Source of the DNA: Epithemia pelagica
Lineage: Eukaryota > Bacillariophyta > Bacillariophyceae > Surirellales > Surirellaceae
Reading direction: 5' to 3'
Assembly (NCBI GenBank): GCA_946965045.2
Contig: OX337239.1
Location: forward strand, 1,674,001 to 1,738,000
DNA length: 64,000 nucleotides
Shown here: in pieces, positions 1 to 11,111 of the stretch
How the letters are laid out: each line of letters begins with the position of its first letter
How positions within the stretch are numbered: the stretch's first letter is position 1
Notes under the pieces: generated by a model
What the model saw: only the letters and a program-made list of their open reading frames with translations
Told to the model about the DNA's origin: nothing
The model's database searches: none
Made by a program: the position numbers and the translations under genes

Positions 1-87
1 TGACAACACTGGTATTTGGTATCGATATGGAAGCACGGAAATTGAGACGGCGAAGTCACAAAGGCATGACGACAAGGAAAAAGGGGC

Positions 88-393
88 TTGAGAGATTGGT
101 TTTTGAGGATTGGTGGGATTACGAGCCATTTTTCATATTTCGCAAGTGGGTCGGCGGCGGAGACCGGTTTTACGTGGCTTTCGGCACTTCCAGAGGACGG
201 ACGCGAGGATCATCGCGTCCGTCATTCATTCCTTTTGTACTTATGCTTCTTCCTGGCAACCATAGCTATACACGAAATAAACGTTATTCTCTATGCACAA
301 GACCATGTAGCTGCTGTACTTGGGGAGTCTGGAGAGCGACTTCTACGAAACAAAGAGAAGCGTCATGGTGAAAAGATGATATCAGCGACCTAA
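88..393 (+). CDS. possible 3' part of a truncated upstream gene
   Basis: An open frame of about 100 codons ends with TAA at 391-393. No ATG begins it, since the first codon of the open stretch is TTG. The last 70 residues look coherent: a charged stretch, one hydrophobic segment (FLLYLCFFLATIAI), then a basic, helix-prone tail. An overlapping frame from the ATG at 27 is also open and could be an upstream exon joined by a small intron. I recognise no family. It could be the end of a gene that starts left of the window, or chance. Confidence 0.22.
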   Translation: MRDWFLRIGGITSHFSYFASGSAAETGFTWLSALPEDGREDHRVRHSFLLYLCFFLATIAIHEINVILYAQDHVAAVLGESGERLLRNKEKRHGEKMISAT

Positions 394-595
394 CCGCCTT
401 TAATTCGGGAGCTATTGACGTCGTGCAATCTATGTTTGCTATGTGCTCTGAGCTCAAACTTTCTTTTGGGCCCTCGTTTTTTCATCGCCATGTCCTCGGC
501 GACGCTTCCTCCTTCGTTGCGTTTGTCGTTGGAGTATTCGATCAGAAACGAAAACTACGGCCCTTGTACTCAATCACTCGGATAGTTGTTGGACG

Positions 596-2738
596 ATGTC
601 GTCTTCTTCGTCGTCGCGGTTGTGGCTTCGCAAACCTACACACGGTAATGGTGGCAACTCCTCCTCCCAACCGATTCGGAACCTTGCAAGTCGATCCAAC
701 ACGTCATTTCAAAATCATCACTCCCCACAAAGTTCGAATTCAGTGCTAAGAAGAATGATAAAAGGCAAAGGAAATGGCGTGATGGTCGTGAAGTTCATCA
801 TGGTGGTACTGGTTTTGGTGGTGGGACTCTATTCTCTGGTATGGATTTGGTTCACCCATACAGGAGTCGCGTCATCATCATCATCATCATCTTCCACGGT
901 CACTCCGAACAATCTTCTCCACAAAACGAACATGCAAAACAACCACCGTATGATTGCTCCGACGAATGCTGCCCACAACAAGAGCAACACTCGTCGATTG
1001 GATGAATTCGCCACCACGGCCGACGGAGTCTTGTATCGACCTGGATCGCATTACCAATGTCAAAAACGCAGTGGCGCCTTTATTACGCTTCCCCGTGTGC
1101 CGTCTTTGCTGATTGTGGTGCGTACGTTTCACGACACGACCATGAAACCAGAAAGCACTTTACAACCCATCCAATCCCTTGCATCCGAAAGCATTCTCAA
1201 CACTGTGTGTCTTGTTTCGTATTGTCTCTCTTTGTCTTCTTATTTCCTACTTGCTTCTCTTCGTCGCTTGATCCTTTCGGTTCTTACGTAGGGCGTCCAA
1301 AAAGGCGGAACGACGGCCTTGAATTTTCTATTGAATCGTCACAAGAGATTGATTCGATCCAGTTTCTTTGAACCACATTTCTTTGATCAACATCCATCCA
1401 TTGCCAATCGACCCATTCGACAAGAACTGATGCAACTGAATCGGGTGGAACGGATGGAGCCGTCCAATCGTAGTACACTCACGACAGAAACAAACCCAAA
1501 GACAACCAATCAACCACCATCCCAACCCCGTGCACCCTTGTTTTACGAAACTCCACCCTTGATTTGTGATTTACGCGAAATTTATGCCACCTCCTGCTTT
1601 CCCTATTCTGACGTATGGAAACATCCTACCATGTTAACCTACGAAAAGACACCCTCCTACATTTTAATCGATGGAGCAGCCCAACTCATTCATACAATGG
1701 CACCCTGGGCCAAAATTATTGTATCTCTCCGAAATCCCATTGATCGGTGCGTATCCAAAATTTGTGTGTGTTGCAAATGGGGCGGAATTCTATTGCACAT
1801 AACATATCATGAAGTATACATGGACGGGGTTTTGTCTTGTACACGTGAACTTACTCACCTGTATCTTATTGTTCTTTGTTCTGTTTCACACCGATGTACT
1901 GTGTCCTCGCAGGGCCTTGTCCAATTACAAAATGAATGTCGAATTGCATCCTGAACGCATGATGAACAAGACCTTTGAAGAGGTATTGGCCAAGGACTTG
2001 GCCATTTTGCGAAGGAAAAAATTTGCCGTACCCGATGATGATCCCTTTCCCAAATATGATTTAGAATCGGACCTTGAACGAACGGCCATGGTACGAGAAC
2101 AAAAAGCCTGGGCTCGACGCATGCACAAAAGCAACGACGACAAAAACACGAGCAACCAGACGTTGACATCACGAGCCTTGTCCTCGCATCGCAAACCTAC
2201 CGGTAGTATTGACGCTCATTGGAAGTTTCAGAATTACATTTATCGAAGTCTCTATGTCGATCAATTACGACCCTGGTTGGAACGGGGATACGAATTGGGA
2301 AAGAACTTGTTGGTCTTCCGTTACGAACGTCTCAATGCCAATCCCAAAGAGGTTTTGACCGAGATTTTGGATTTTTTGCAAATCCCTGATCACGCCTTTC
2401 AAGCCGAACAATTGGCCAAATCGTACAGTCCCAATTATTGGTTGCGACTCAACAAGGGCAAGAAACGAAAGAACGGAAGACGCCAGAGGCTACAAATGGC
2501 CCTGGATCAGATCCAAAATCCCAACTCGAAAAAGACATTCAAACAGGAAGAACCACAAAAGGAGGAGGAAGAGGAAAAGGAAATGCCTGTTCTTCCGCCA
2601 CCTCCCCCAGTTGTGTTCCGAAATGAGACACGAGCCTTTTTGAAAAGACTGTTTGAACCTTACAATCAACAATTGGCAGAGCTGCTGGGCAATGATGAAT
2701 GGAAACGAGTATGGGACGAAGAATCTTCACGGTATTGA
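596..2738 (+). CDS. type II membrane sulfotransferase (3 exons)
   Basis: Exons 596-1117, 1292-1746 and 1913-2738 join in frame to about 600 aa. Both introns (174 and 166 nt) have GTGCGT donors and AG acceptors. Exon 1 encodes a Ser/Asn-rich cytosolic tail and one membrane anchor (VVKFIMVVLVLVVGLYSLVW), as in Golgi type II enzymes. Splicing 1 restores IVGVQKGGTTAL, the 5'-phosphosulfate loop that binds PAPS. Splicing 2 restores RNPIDRALSNY, the 3'-phosphate-binding motif. Both motifs are split by introns, which is strong support for the model. The family moves sulfate from PAPS to carbohydrate or other acceptors in the secretory pathway. The acceptor here cannot be told. A Lys/Glu- and Pro-rich insertion lies at 2460-2610, near the C-terminus. 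The start is the first ATG before the membrane anchor. Confidence 0.85.
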
Positions 2739-3430
2739 AATGGACCAAGGGAGCCGTTTGTCGAAAGGTCGAAACTCCTTTCTCCTTCTGTTTGCAGCAA
2801 TGGCCGTCATCATGACACACAGAACATGTGTTTGCGCAGTGTCCTGCCTGGGTAAGTTGGAATGTTGACTTGATCGACCTGAATTGGATGTAAAGTACCA
2901 AATCCAGTCTTTCATAGGCCACGTGCCCCTCGGCGAGACTTCTCTTGCATGGTCCGCTCAGCAGTTGTTGTCGTTTCATCGCCGGATGCACGCCAAAACA
3001 ATGTTTCTACATTGGCCGTCCATACGCTTTGTTACATTCGATCAATTAACAACGCGGGTGCTTGACCAAATGTGCCATTATTGTTAGACTAAGATTGTAG
3101 GTGTTTTCTTCATCCTGCCTTCTCTCATGGTAGAGTATCGACGAAGCGCCTTCATGAGCATATAGTTGGCGTTCTCCCAGTGGATAAGACGACAAGAAAA
3201 AGAAGAAATGGAGACACCAAAGAAGTCCATCACATAAGGACTTGTTGGTGCCGCCAAGTGTTCAAAAAATTCCTTCGCTGATGCATTCTATCAGAAGCAT
3301 GTGCATTACCATTGTAGAAGAATGAAGCAGCGAGCTCTTGCTTTCTGTGTGGATGGATGGAAATTGGCATGTAAAACATGAAAGGAAACTCTCTTGTTTG
3401 TTGTTGTGGTAACCATTTGGGTCTTGATTG
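2739..3430. other. intergenic, no gene seen
   Basis: This is the 3' flank shared by the sulfotransferase (plus) and the next gene (minus), so the two are convergent. Only short open frames without family resemblance occur. I see no RNA gene or repeat. Confidence 0.5.
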
Positions 3431-4510
3431 TTATTCAGAATCCTTGTCATTAGGCGGACTCGCAAGAACACTGGCTTGTGTATCTTCCATAGATTGTTCC
3501 AACGAATGGTTGTGTCCTCCGTCGGAGGAATCGAGGGATGTATCATGGCTCGTCGTTGCGGTGGAATCACTGTTCAGGGTCACGTCCATTTCCTTTTCGT
3601 CGTCCAGTGTAAGATCGTTCTTGTCTGTCAGATGGTTGGCGATTTCTTGGTCAGGTTCCAGATCGAGTTGCAAATCATACAAATCGGCCAAGGACAATTC
3701 TTGATCCATTCTGGCGTGCATCATTCTCTGTGCCATCATCATCGTATGTTTGTTCCGACTCGTGCTACGCACAGATCGAGTGGTCCGTGGAGGACGACGT
3801 CGGTTCCGTTGGGGACTGTAATACACATTGGACGTGGCTGTGATGGTGGATCGAGGAGGTCGTCGGGGCGCACCATCTGGAGGGCACAACGAAGGCGACA
3901 CGACTTCTGGTTGGACGGTACCCGTTCGAAAGGGGACCATCATGGTGCGCTGTGAGCGATAGTAAAAGCACTCCATATCGTCCGCGTGATTCATGGGATC
4001 AATTCCTTTTTCTTGCCGATCAGAGTGGTCTGGACGAGAGGATTGGGTTGAGGTACCACACGATTTGGTGCGGCTTCCTGGCTGGTTGCGATACAAACCG
4101 GAACCTCGCCGAGCCCGATACATAATAAGGACTGCCACCAAGGCCATGCAACGCGTTGCTACAATGACAAGAATGACCACCGACAGTTTGAGACCCAGCG
4201 AAGACGAGGAATCCTCTTGCGACAGGTCGTTGTCGCCATTGGGATTGGAAAGCATTTCAGAAAAGGACATGGAGGACGGAGATTTGTCAGCTGGTGTTGT
4301 GCTGGGGGCAACCGTGGGAATCAGAGAAGGAGAGGGAAACGCCTCGGTTGAGTCTTTGGTCTCTCCAACGTTTCGAGAACTGGATCGGAGACGGAGTTGA
4401 GATGAGCCCACTTGATGTTCATTGTGAGCGAGAGAGGTCGTTGAAGCAGATGTATGAAGCACAATCATGAACAGAATCAACAGCAGTGACATTCGTTGCA
4501 GAATCATCAT
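3431..4510 (-). CDS. secreted/single-pass membrane protein of unknown function
   Basis: One uninterrupted frame of 359 aa starts from an ATG followed at once by a signal peptide (MSLLLILFMIVLHTSAS). A Ser/Thr/Pro-rich ectodomain follows (PSLIPTVAPSTTPADK), then a membrane segment at about residues 108-130 (LKLSVVILVIVATRCMALVAVLIM). The long, basic then acidic cytosolic tail contains an Arg/Pro-rich part and a helix (ELSLADLYDLQLDLEPDQEIANHL). This layout resembles diatom cell-surface proteins with PT-rich stalks. I recognise no catalytic domain. The gene lies convergent to the sulfotransferase and in the same orientation as the M11 protease behind it. Confidence 0.7.
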   Translation of the reverse strand: MMILQRMSLLLILFMIVLHTSASTTSLAHNEHQVGSSQLRLRSSSRNVGETKDSTEAFPSPSLIPTVAPSTTPADKSPSSMSFSEMLSNPNGDNDLSQEDSSSSLGLKLSVVILVIVATRCMALVAVLIMYRARRGSGLYRNQPGSRTKSCGTSTQSSRPDHSDRQEKGIDPMNHADDMECFYYRSQRTMMVPFRTGTVQPEVVSPSLCPPDGAPRRPPRSTITATSNVYYSPQRNRRRPPRTTRSVRSTSRNKHTMMMAQRMMHARMDQELSLADLYDLQLDLEPDQEIANHLTDKNDLTLDDEKEMDVTLNSDSTATTSHDTSLDSSDGGHNHSLEQSMEDTQASVLASPPNDKDSE

Positions 4511-5351
4511 GGTTCTTTCCTTCTTTCGATGCTAACGAAACTTGTGAATGGTCAGGTCCCTAGCTCTCAAACTCAAATCTCTTCAGGTACAACAAAAGGA
4601 GTTGGAGAAGAAAGTATGGCGTAGAATAAAATGAGACTCAATGGAGAAAGATTGGACGGAACTGAACCTCTTGGGTATGCCACAAGAATCGACGCATGTG
4701 TGTATTCACGTAATGAGAAAAATGAGGACGTCCCCCAAGACCAAGGTTCACGCCGGCGTTGTCCCATCCAATTCTCGTCCAACCGTTGATTATTATCATT
4801 CGCATTGAAACGTCTCCGAAATTTGCGCGCCAGTAGAAGACGCGCGGCGAGCAATCGATGAAGAGCTGTCTGTTGGCCATCATGAACTCGCAAACCGTCG
4901 GATTTGGGAAGTCGGAAGAGAACTATTGTGATAGGATCCCACAAGCTAAGGCTATGCAGCATGTTTAGTATCGGACAAAAGATACGTGAGACTGACCATT
5001 TCGTTGCTTCTTTGCGGACCCAATGATGGTAGTTGCGCTGTGTGTGGCACGTACGTCAAGGGAGCGCTTTTAATAGACTTGTAACTTGTAACATTTCTTT
5101 TCTCTGTATAGCTTTAGCTAGTATTCGTCTGGTCAGTGATTCTAGGAACTCACAATGGAACTTTATCGGTCTCATGGATTCTTTGTACGTATGCGCTCCA
5201 AGTTTCCGTGCGAATTATGGTTGGTCCAGTTTCTTCCAACTCTATCTCTTCGATTCCTGTTGTTCGAATGACAGTGGGCTTGTACTGGTGATGCACAGAC
5301 TGGCGGTACCAACAAAAACGGCAATCGCTTCCGTGGGTTGGATTCCCAGCA
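4511..5351. other. intergenic with one weak minus-strand frame
   Basis: This separates two minus-strand genes. A 129-codon frame with an ATG lies at 4962-4573 (minus) but shows no recognisable domain. It would sit in the 3' flank of the M11 gene or the promoter of the membrane-protein gene. I do not call it as a gene. Nothing else is seen. Confidence 0.4.
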
Positions 5352-8300
5352 TTAGACATCGTACCAAAGGTCATCTTCACTGTTGTCGTCACTCTCATCA
5401 TGGCCATGTTCGTTTCGTACTACCATTGGATGTGCACTGCAAGTATACATGCTCATGGCGGAGGAAGAGGACGACGCCACGGACTGTTGATCGTCCAAAC
5501 CATGGCCTTGCATTGGTGGTGGAAGTGATGGACGTGGCTTGGGTCCCAGCCATGGGAGCTTATGAATGACCAAGAATTCCGACAATCGGTTGTTGTTACT
5601 TTCCTTCTGTAAAGATTTTTGGACGGTGTGGTGGGTGTCGTCATGGCCGTCGATTGAGAAATCGCTCGTTTCCGACAAGGAGTCGGACGACTCACTGTGC
5701 GTCGTATCGTGATGAGAGGGATCCTTAGTGGTGGAGAGACTGCGTCGGGATCCCGACTCGTCCACAAAGGATGAGGAGGATGAGAATACAATTTTCCGGG
5801 GGCGCCAATAATAGACAATCGCGATTGCCGTCAATGGAATCAACGCCAGGCAAAGACTGACAGGAATCTTCCACGAGCTTGAACCACCATCGTCAGAACT
5901 TTTGACACTACCCGTGTTGAGTAAGGCGTTGTTGTTTGAGTCCGTTTCATCGTCGTTGTCTATGATCACAAGGGTGGGATTGGCACTGAGGGTAGGGCCT
6001 GTCGATGGTCTTTTGGATACGGTAGGCGTACCACTGGGATCAAAGGAAGGAACCAATGTGGAGTAGTCACCAAAGGATGGTGTCGCAGTAAGAGGCAGTG
6101 ATACGGGTGCTATTGTCGGTTGTCCACTTGGTTGGTACGAAGGCGCACTGGAAGGGGTGACGGACGGTGAAGCGGTGGGATTCCTTGTCGGTGACGTCGA
6201 AGGGATAGTGGGGACAAGTGTAATTGTTGGACCACTGGTGGGAGGATTGGTCGGTTCAACGGGAGCATGAGTAGGATCAAAGGTGGGTGTCACCGATGGT
6301 GTCGTGGTTGGATTAGCCGAAGGCATGACGGAGGGTGACCCAGTTGGAGGCGGACACAGTGTGGCATTGCCGTCCAGAGTGATGCTGACCAGAAGACGAT
6401 CGGGCCGAGTCGCATTGACTTGGTTGTTGTTGTTGTTCGGATTATGATCCACGGCACATACTTGAAACGACACGACCACATCGGATCCATCCAATAAGGT
6501 AAAGTTTGTCGTTCCATTGGGATCCTCCGCAAAGACATTGGGGGGATCAGGAGGGTAGAGCCCAGCCAATAATCGTGTCTTGTCGCGTTCCCCTCGAATG
6601 ACAGTCAAGGCATTGGCGTATTCCTCTGTACCAATGTTGTGTTTCGTGGCCCGATTGTATTGGAGATACAAGTCTCCCACCTTGACAATGACATATTCTT
6701 CGTCGCCGCTTGAGAGAACCAAGTCATAGTCGACAAAGGCGGCCACCCATACGAGTTGCGATTCTACCAATAATTGTTCGGGATTCAGATCCAGCGTATG
6801 TGGAGCAAACCAACCTAGCTGGTAGTGGTCATGTGCATTGAAACATTTTTGCGGTATTTCCGTTTCCTTTGGTGCGCCACCCATGTAGCCCGTCTGAGTG
6901 AACCAAGCAACATCAAAAAGTCAAAAGACGTGAGGGAACAGCATTTGCAAACAACCAAAATACACCGAACAAGTGCATCTAGGCACATGACGTACCCGTC
7001 CGCCGTATTCATTGCCATCTTCAAAGGAATGACGCAATCCCAGATTGTGTCCAATTTCATGAAGGACAGCGCCCAAATAGGCACCCCATTTGTCGTTGAA
7101 GGTGGACTGCCAAGTTGAGGAACAAAAAATAATCAAAACAAACAAAAGAAAGAGCATTTCGGTTGTTCAGAGACGCACAGACTGTCAACGCAAGGGCATG
7201 GAAAAACATTCATCACACGGACACTATTCGCATGGGCGAAAGCATTTGGTTTGGTTTCGTACCTGCTTGCCATTGACGGTTGCATAGGCGGCCCAATCCC
7301 CGGTCCCTGGTGGCAGTACAAACAGTAGCAAGTCGGTCGAAGCCCGTACATTGGTAATGGCACCTTCCGTGGTGGTTTGGTTGGACAAGGCCCTATTGCT
7401 ATAATAAGCATTGGCGGCCGCTTCGGCCAAATTCACCAATTCATTAGGTTTGGCACCCACGACGGTTGTGTTGGGCAAGGATACATCCAATACACCGCCG
7501 CCGCCGTCGCCATCGTCCTGATCAAATTCCTCCAAGGTCAATTGACCAAAGGAACACAATTCGAGTTGCCGTTTCGGATTGGCCACGGGCGAATCAAACA
7601 AGAAGTCCTTCAATTCGGATGCCGTAAAGGTGGGTGTCGAATCATTGGTTGAGACACGAATCATTAGTGTCTTTAGGCGACCCGTGGACTGTGGTCGACG
7701 CAATTGACGATGAGATGGAGTTATCGTCGTTGGCGCAGCACTTTGTGTCGAATCGGACAGAGAGTGACGAATGGCCTGCTCCAGAGAAGAACCACTTTCC
7801 TTCCATTCCACGACCTGAACTTGATGTGGATCGGGAATCCAAATGCGACTGGAATGGATCTGTCCCTGTGGAATGCGAAGCAACAGGAGGAGATTATTGT
7901 CATTTGTGCTCGCCTCCGACTGTGCAGAAATGAGCTGATGCACAATGTGGGACGGAATGGTTTGCAAATCTAGTGGAAACGAACCTGCAATCCTGGGATT
8001 CGATCCACCCTCCTCCTTGTTGGACCAAACCACGAGATTGCACATCCAAACTGTAGTGTTCTCAGTTTCCTCATTGTGGCTCGGTAACAGATGGACGGAC
8101 TGTTGCACGAAACACAAGAGTGGCGATGATGATGATGAAGTGCGATTTTGGTCGTTGATAAACGTAGAATTCTCCAGAGTCCTCTTGTGGGGTCTCAATA
8201 GTGTCCGTCTCTGATTGTCCCAAGTTGAAGCAACAACCGAATCATCATCATGCTTGGCGGAACCAGGGACAGTGTCCTGTTCCTTGTCACTCCAGTCCAA

Positions 8301-8477
8301 CTCGAAATGGACCTGGACTGGGTCGTCATCAAGGCCGTCGCCATCACTCATGCCGGAGGAAATTGTGGAGGAAACGAGGGCAACGAGTTGAGCTCGCGCC
8401 AGAAACGGATGATTATTCTGTGTGCCAGTGCCATGGAGTAGTCCAATCAGAAGCAACAGAAATTGAAGCGAAGCCAT
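5352..8477 (-). CDS. M11 (gametolysin-like) zinc metalloprotease with PT-rich stalk and C-terminal membrane anchor (3 exons)
   Basis: Exons 8477-7263, 7106-6996 and 6893-5352 (minus) join in phase 0 to about 955 aa. The introns are 156 and 102 nt, with GTACG donors and CAG acceptors. A signal peptide (MASLQFLLLLIGLLHGTGT) is followed by a roughly 380-residue prodomain-like part. Exon 2 carries the metzincin zinc motif HEIGHNLGLRH (about residues 421-431), and exon 3 opens with the Met-turn TGYMGG and a CFNA..YQLGWF block typical of peptidase M11. A Ser/Thr/Pro repeat stalk (PSVTPTFDPT type) follows, then a membrane segment (IPVSLCLALIPLTAIAIVYYW) and an acidic, Ser-rich cytosolic tail. M11 enzymes in Chlamydomonas degrade the cell wall. 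Here a role in matrix or frustule-associated protein turnover is inference. The zinc ligands appear complete. Confidence 0.85.
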
Positions 8478-8955
8478 GTCTTGTGTGTTGTACCTCCTTC
8501 TCCTCAGAGTCGCCGCGAATCTGAATGGTCTTCTCGAGATGCCGTCAAACCAGAGAGTTTGGTTGGAAATAATGTTGGGGCACCTTTCTTTTTCTCGGGT
8601 GTCGTGTGAGTAAAAAGCGAGTGGGTTCAGTTGGAAGGTGGTCGTGTGGACGGAGCGGTACTTGGATCTACGCTGGATCTATGGGGCATAGTTTTAATGG
8701 AAGTATATGGAAAGCATAAATAATTGCCCCATCACGCCGGCCCAGGTCAACGGATGCATTGGTCGTTGATGCCCACAACCCACACAAGATTCCGCTGAAT
8801 TTGGGATCTTCATGAGAAAGGTGGCCAAGCCAAACATCCATCCTTGCCGTTTGAGGGTGCCAATTGCCAATACTCTGTTCTGTGGTCCACCTTTGGCTTG
8901 AAACGTCACGAACAAACATCGAAACAAAACCTTCCCTGAGTTTCTATACTCGTAG
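8478..8955. other. intergenic / M11 promoter side
   Basis: This lies between the start of the minus-strand M11 gene and the plus-strand FMO remnant. It should hold the M11 promoter. No open frame here resembles the missing FAD-binding N-terminus of the remnant. Confidence 0.4.
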
Positions 8956-10703
8956 AAACATCAAGGGTACGAATCCAGGACGGCGGCCTGGGCTAGAGAG
9001 CTCGGTGGTTGCTGTCTTTTTGGGATAGGAGGTACTCTACCCAGTGTACCATGGATCTTTCCCCATTTTATACCAGATGCCAAACGGGGCAATAACTTTA
9101 GTCCAGTCGATATTGTGTTTTATCAACGAACACAACATGGTCTCAAGGATGAAGGGGAACAACATCTGGGGAATGATCCAGAACTCAACATTCAACGGCA
9201 TTTCACCTTGGCAACACTTTTGGGGAGCAGTCAACAAATCAAGCAACAAAGTGTCATCCAAAGTGCGTCATCATCGTCGTCGCTTTTACGACAACCCTGG
9301 GAAGATCCAACTCAACCCGTATTCGCGGGCACTTTCGATGGCTTTCTGGAATTAGTAAGCAGTGGGAGAATCCAAGTGGAACCCGGTTATTTGGAGGGGT
9401 GCAATGAAGAAGGGGATTTGCTTATTAGTAGTACCAAGTCAACAGAGGAGAACAATCTTGGAAACAAAACGGTACGGACTTTGTCGGGAGTCGAAACCCT
9501 TATTTCCGCAACAGGATATTACACCAACCTGAACTTTCTGGATGGCGACACCATTCTCAAGAGATTGGAATACGAACCACAAAAGAAATTCATGCCAGTT
9601 CTCTTGTGTCATGATGTGTATCATCCCAATCTTCCTGGGTTGGCCTTTGTCGGCATGTATCGGGGACCCTATTTCGCTGTAATGGAGTTGCAAGCTCGCT
9701 TGGCGGCTTCCCAATTGGCAATACACCTCTTGAAGAAAGAAAAACACGATGAGGCACAGTCAGGAGATGACTACCTTGTCAACAAAGACGAGAATCAAAT
9801 GGCAGACGATGCTGCTCTTTTAAACGTGTCGAAACGTATTCGAGAGCAGCAGCCACAACCACAATTTCCACGCAGTGACTATGTTGGTCGCTTGGATCCC
9901 CTTGTGTCCAAATTGCGACAACTGGACGACAAGTGGAATTGTCATCACGGGAAAACGATGGCCCATGGTCTTCATGGCTTGGGTGACGACGCACCTCATT
10001 TCCGTTCCATGGGAGACATGGTCCTACCGGTCATGTATCAACCAGACTTGTCCTTGGCACAAGCAGTTCTCTCTGACATGGAAGAGAATCTTGAAGGTGC
10101 CGCCAACAGCCCCATCACATTACGTCGACACTCTTGACCGCATTAGTTGGGAAATGGGCCTTTCAGCGCGCCTTAACGCCAGTGGGGGAAAAGGACGGAA
10201 CTGGCCTGCAAGTTGGCACATCCCAGTCGGTATCTGGAACGGTCGAATTTTCCTTGCGACGACCCGAATCTCAGAGTTCCACCGATGGCAAGGCAGAGGA
10301 AAAGGATTTTCTCTTGTACCGAGAAGACGGTTTCATGGAAATGCGTACTGGAAAGAAGATGGAAGTTTTTCGAGAGTATCATTACATGAGAAACCCAGCA
10401 TCCGGTGCAATGGAACTGTATTTTGTGGAGGATGGAAAACGAGCCCATCAGTTTTTGAGTCTATTGTTTGAACAAGACGAGGCGAATGTGGATACTTCGG
10501 CGGATGACATGGCATTCTAGAATGATGAACCTGTGGTATGGAAAGCGAAATCCAATCATTTGTGTGTCAAGGATATGTACAATGCGAACTTTCGAATTGA
10601 ATTGGACTGCTTGGTCGCTAAACGTGTGCAAATGGAATATGCGGTCAAAGGTCCAGCCAAAGACTACGTTTCCCGGACCATTCTGACACCCAGCGTCAGC
10701 TAA
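8956..10703 (+). pseudogene. flavin-containing monooxygenase-DUF6314 fusion, decayed
   Basis: The frame at 8956-10137 reads like the C-terminal half of an FMO: VPWIFPHFIPD, then VETLISATGYYTN (the FATGY-like NADP-site motif), then LPGLAFVGMYRGPYF. The N-terminal GxGxxG FAD fold is absent upstream. After a stop at 10135-10137 the sequence continues in another frame (10134 onward) as a DUF6314-like domain: LVGKWAFQRAL, LLYREDGFMEM, FREYHYMRN. An in-frame TAG at 10518-10520 interrupts this domain, and the same frame then continues to a TAA at 10701-10703 with the expected ending (HLCVKDMYNANF, VKGPAKDYVSRT). So there are three lesions: a missing N-terminus, a frameshift and a nonsense codon. An undetected intron could explain the frame change, but not the in-frame stop or the missing FAD site. 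The DUF6314 assignment is from memory of the family pattern. Confidence 0.7.
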
Positions 10704-11111
10704 GGAAGGATGCTGAGAATATACCAGTGGCGAACCTAAGACTATGACTGTAACATTTTTGTTTGACTACACTGTGTCCATTCATTCGTCGATGAATGTT
10801 GACAGTTGGCAGCCCGACTGTCATGTGCATTATCGGCTCATTTTTTGCTGTCGTTCGTCTACACGCAGCATCTTTCGAAAAACGAGAATTCTCCATAGCT
10901 TATTCGCTTCAATGTCTGACTATAAAATTTAATCATTCTCACTTTACTGCTACATGAATCATGCTTCTAAGAGACTTGACAATTCAAAACGAGAGCGTAA
11001 TAATATTTCACAAAACGCGATTCTACGATGTAGATGCGGAGCGCTCTTCCTCGACAAAATACTGCTTCATGTGGATCGTGGTTTGCTACGAAGCCCATGC
11101 GAAGCATTGGC
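10704..11111. other. intergenic, no gene seen
   Basis: AT-rich spacer between the FMO remnant and the convergent minus-strand gene. Only short frames are present, with no recognisable content. Confidence 0.4.

Noticed and set aside
5033-5569. 178-codon plus-strand frame overlapping the end of the M11 gene
   Set aside because: Largely antisense to the M11 cytosolic tail, with no similarity and no membrane or signal features.
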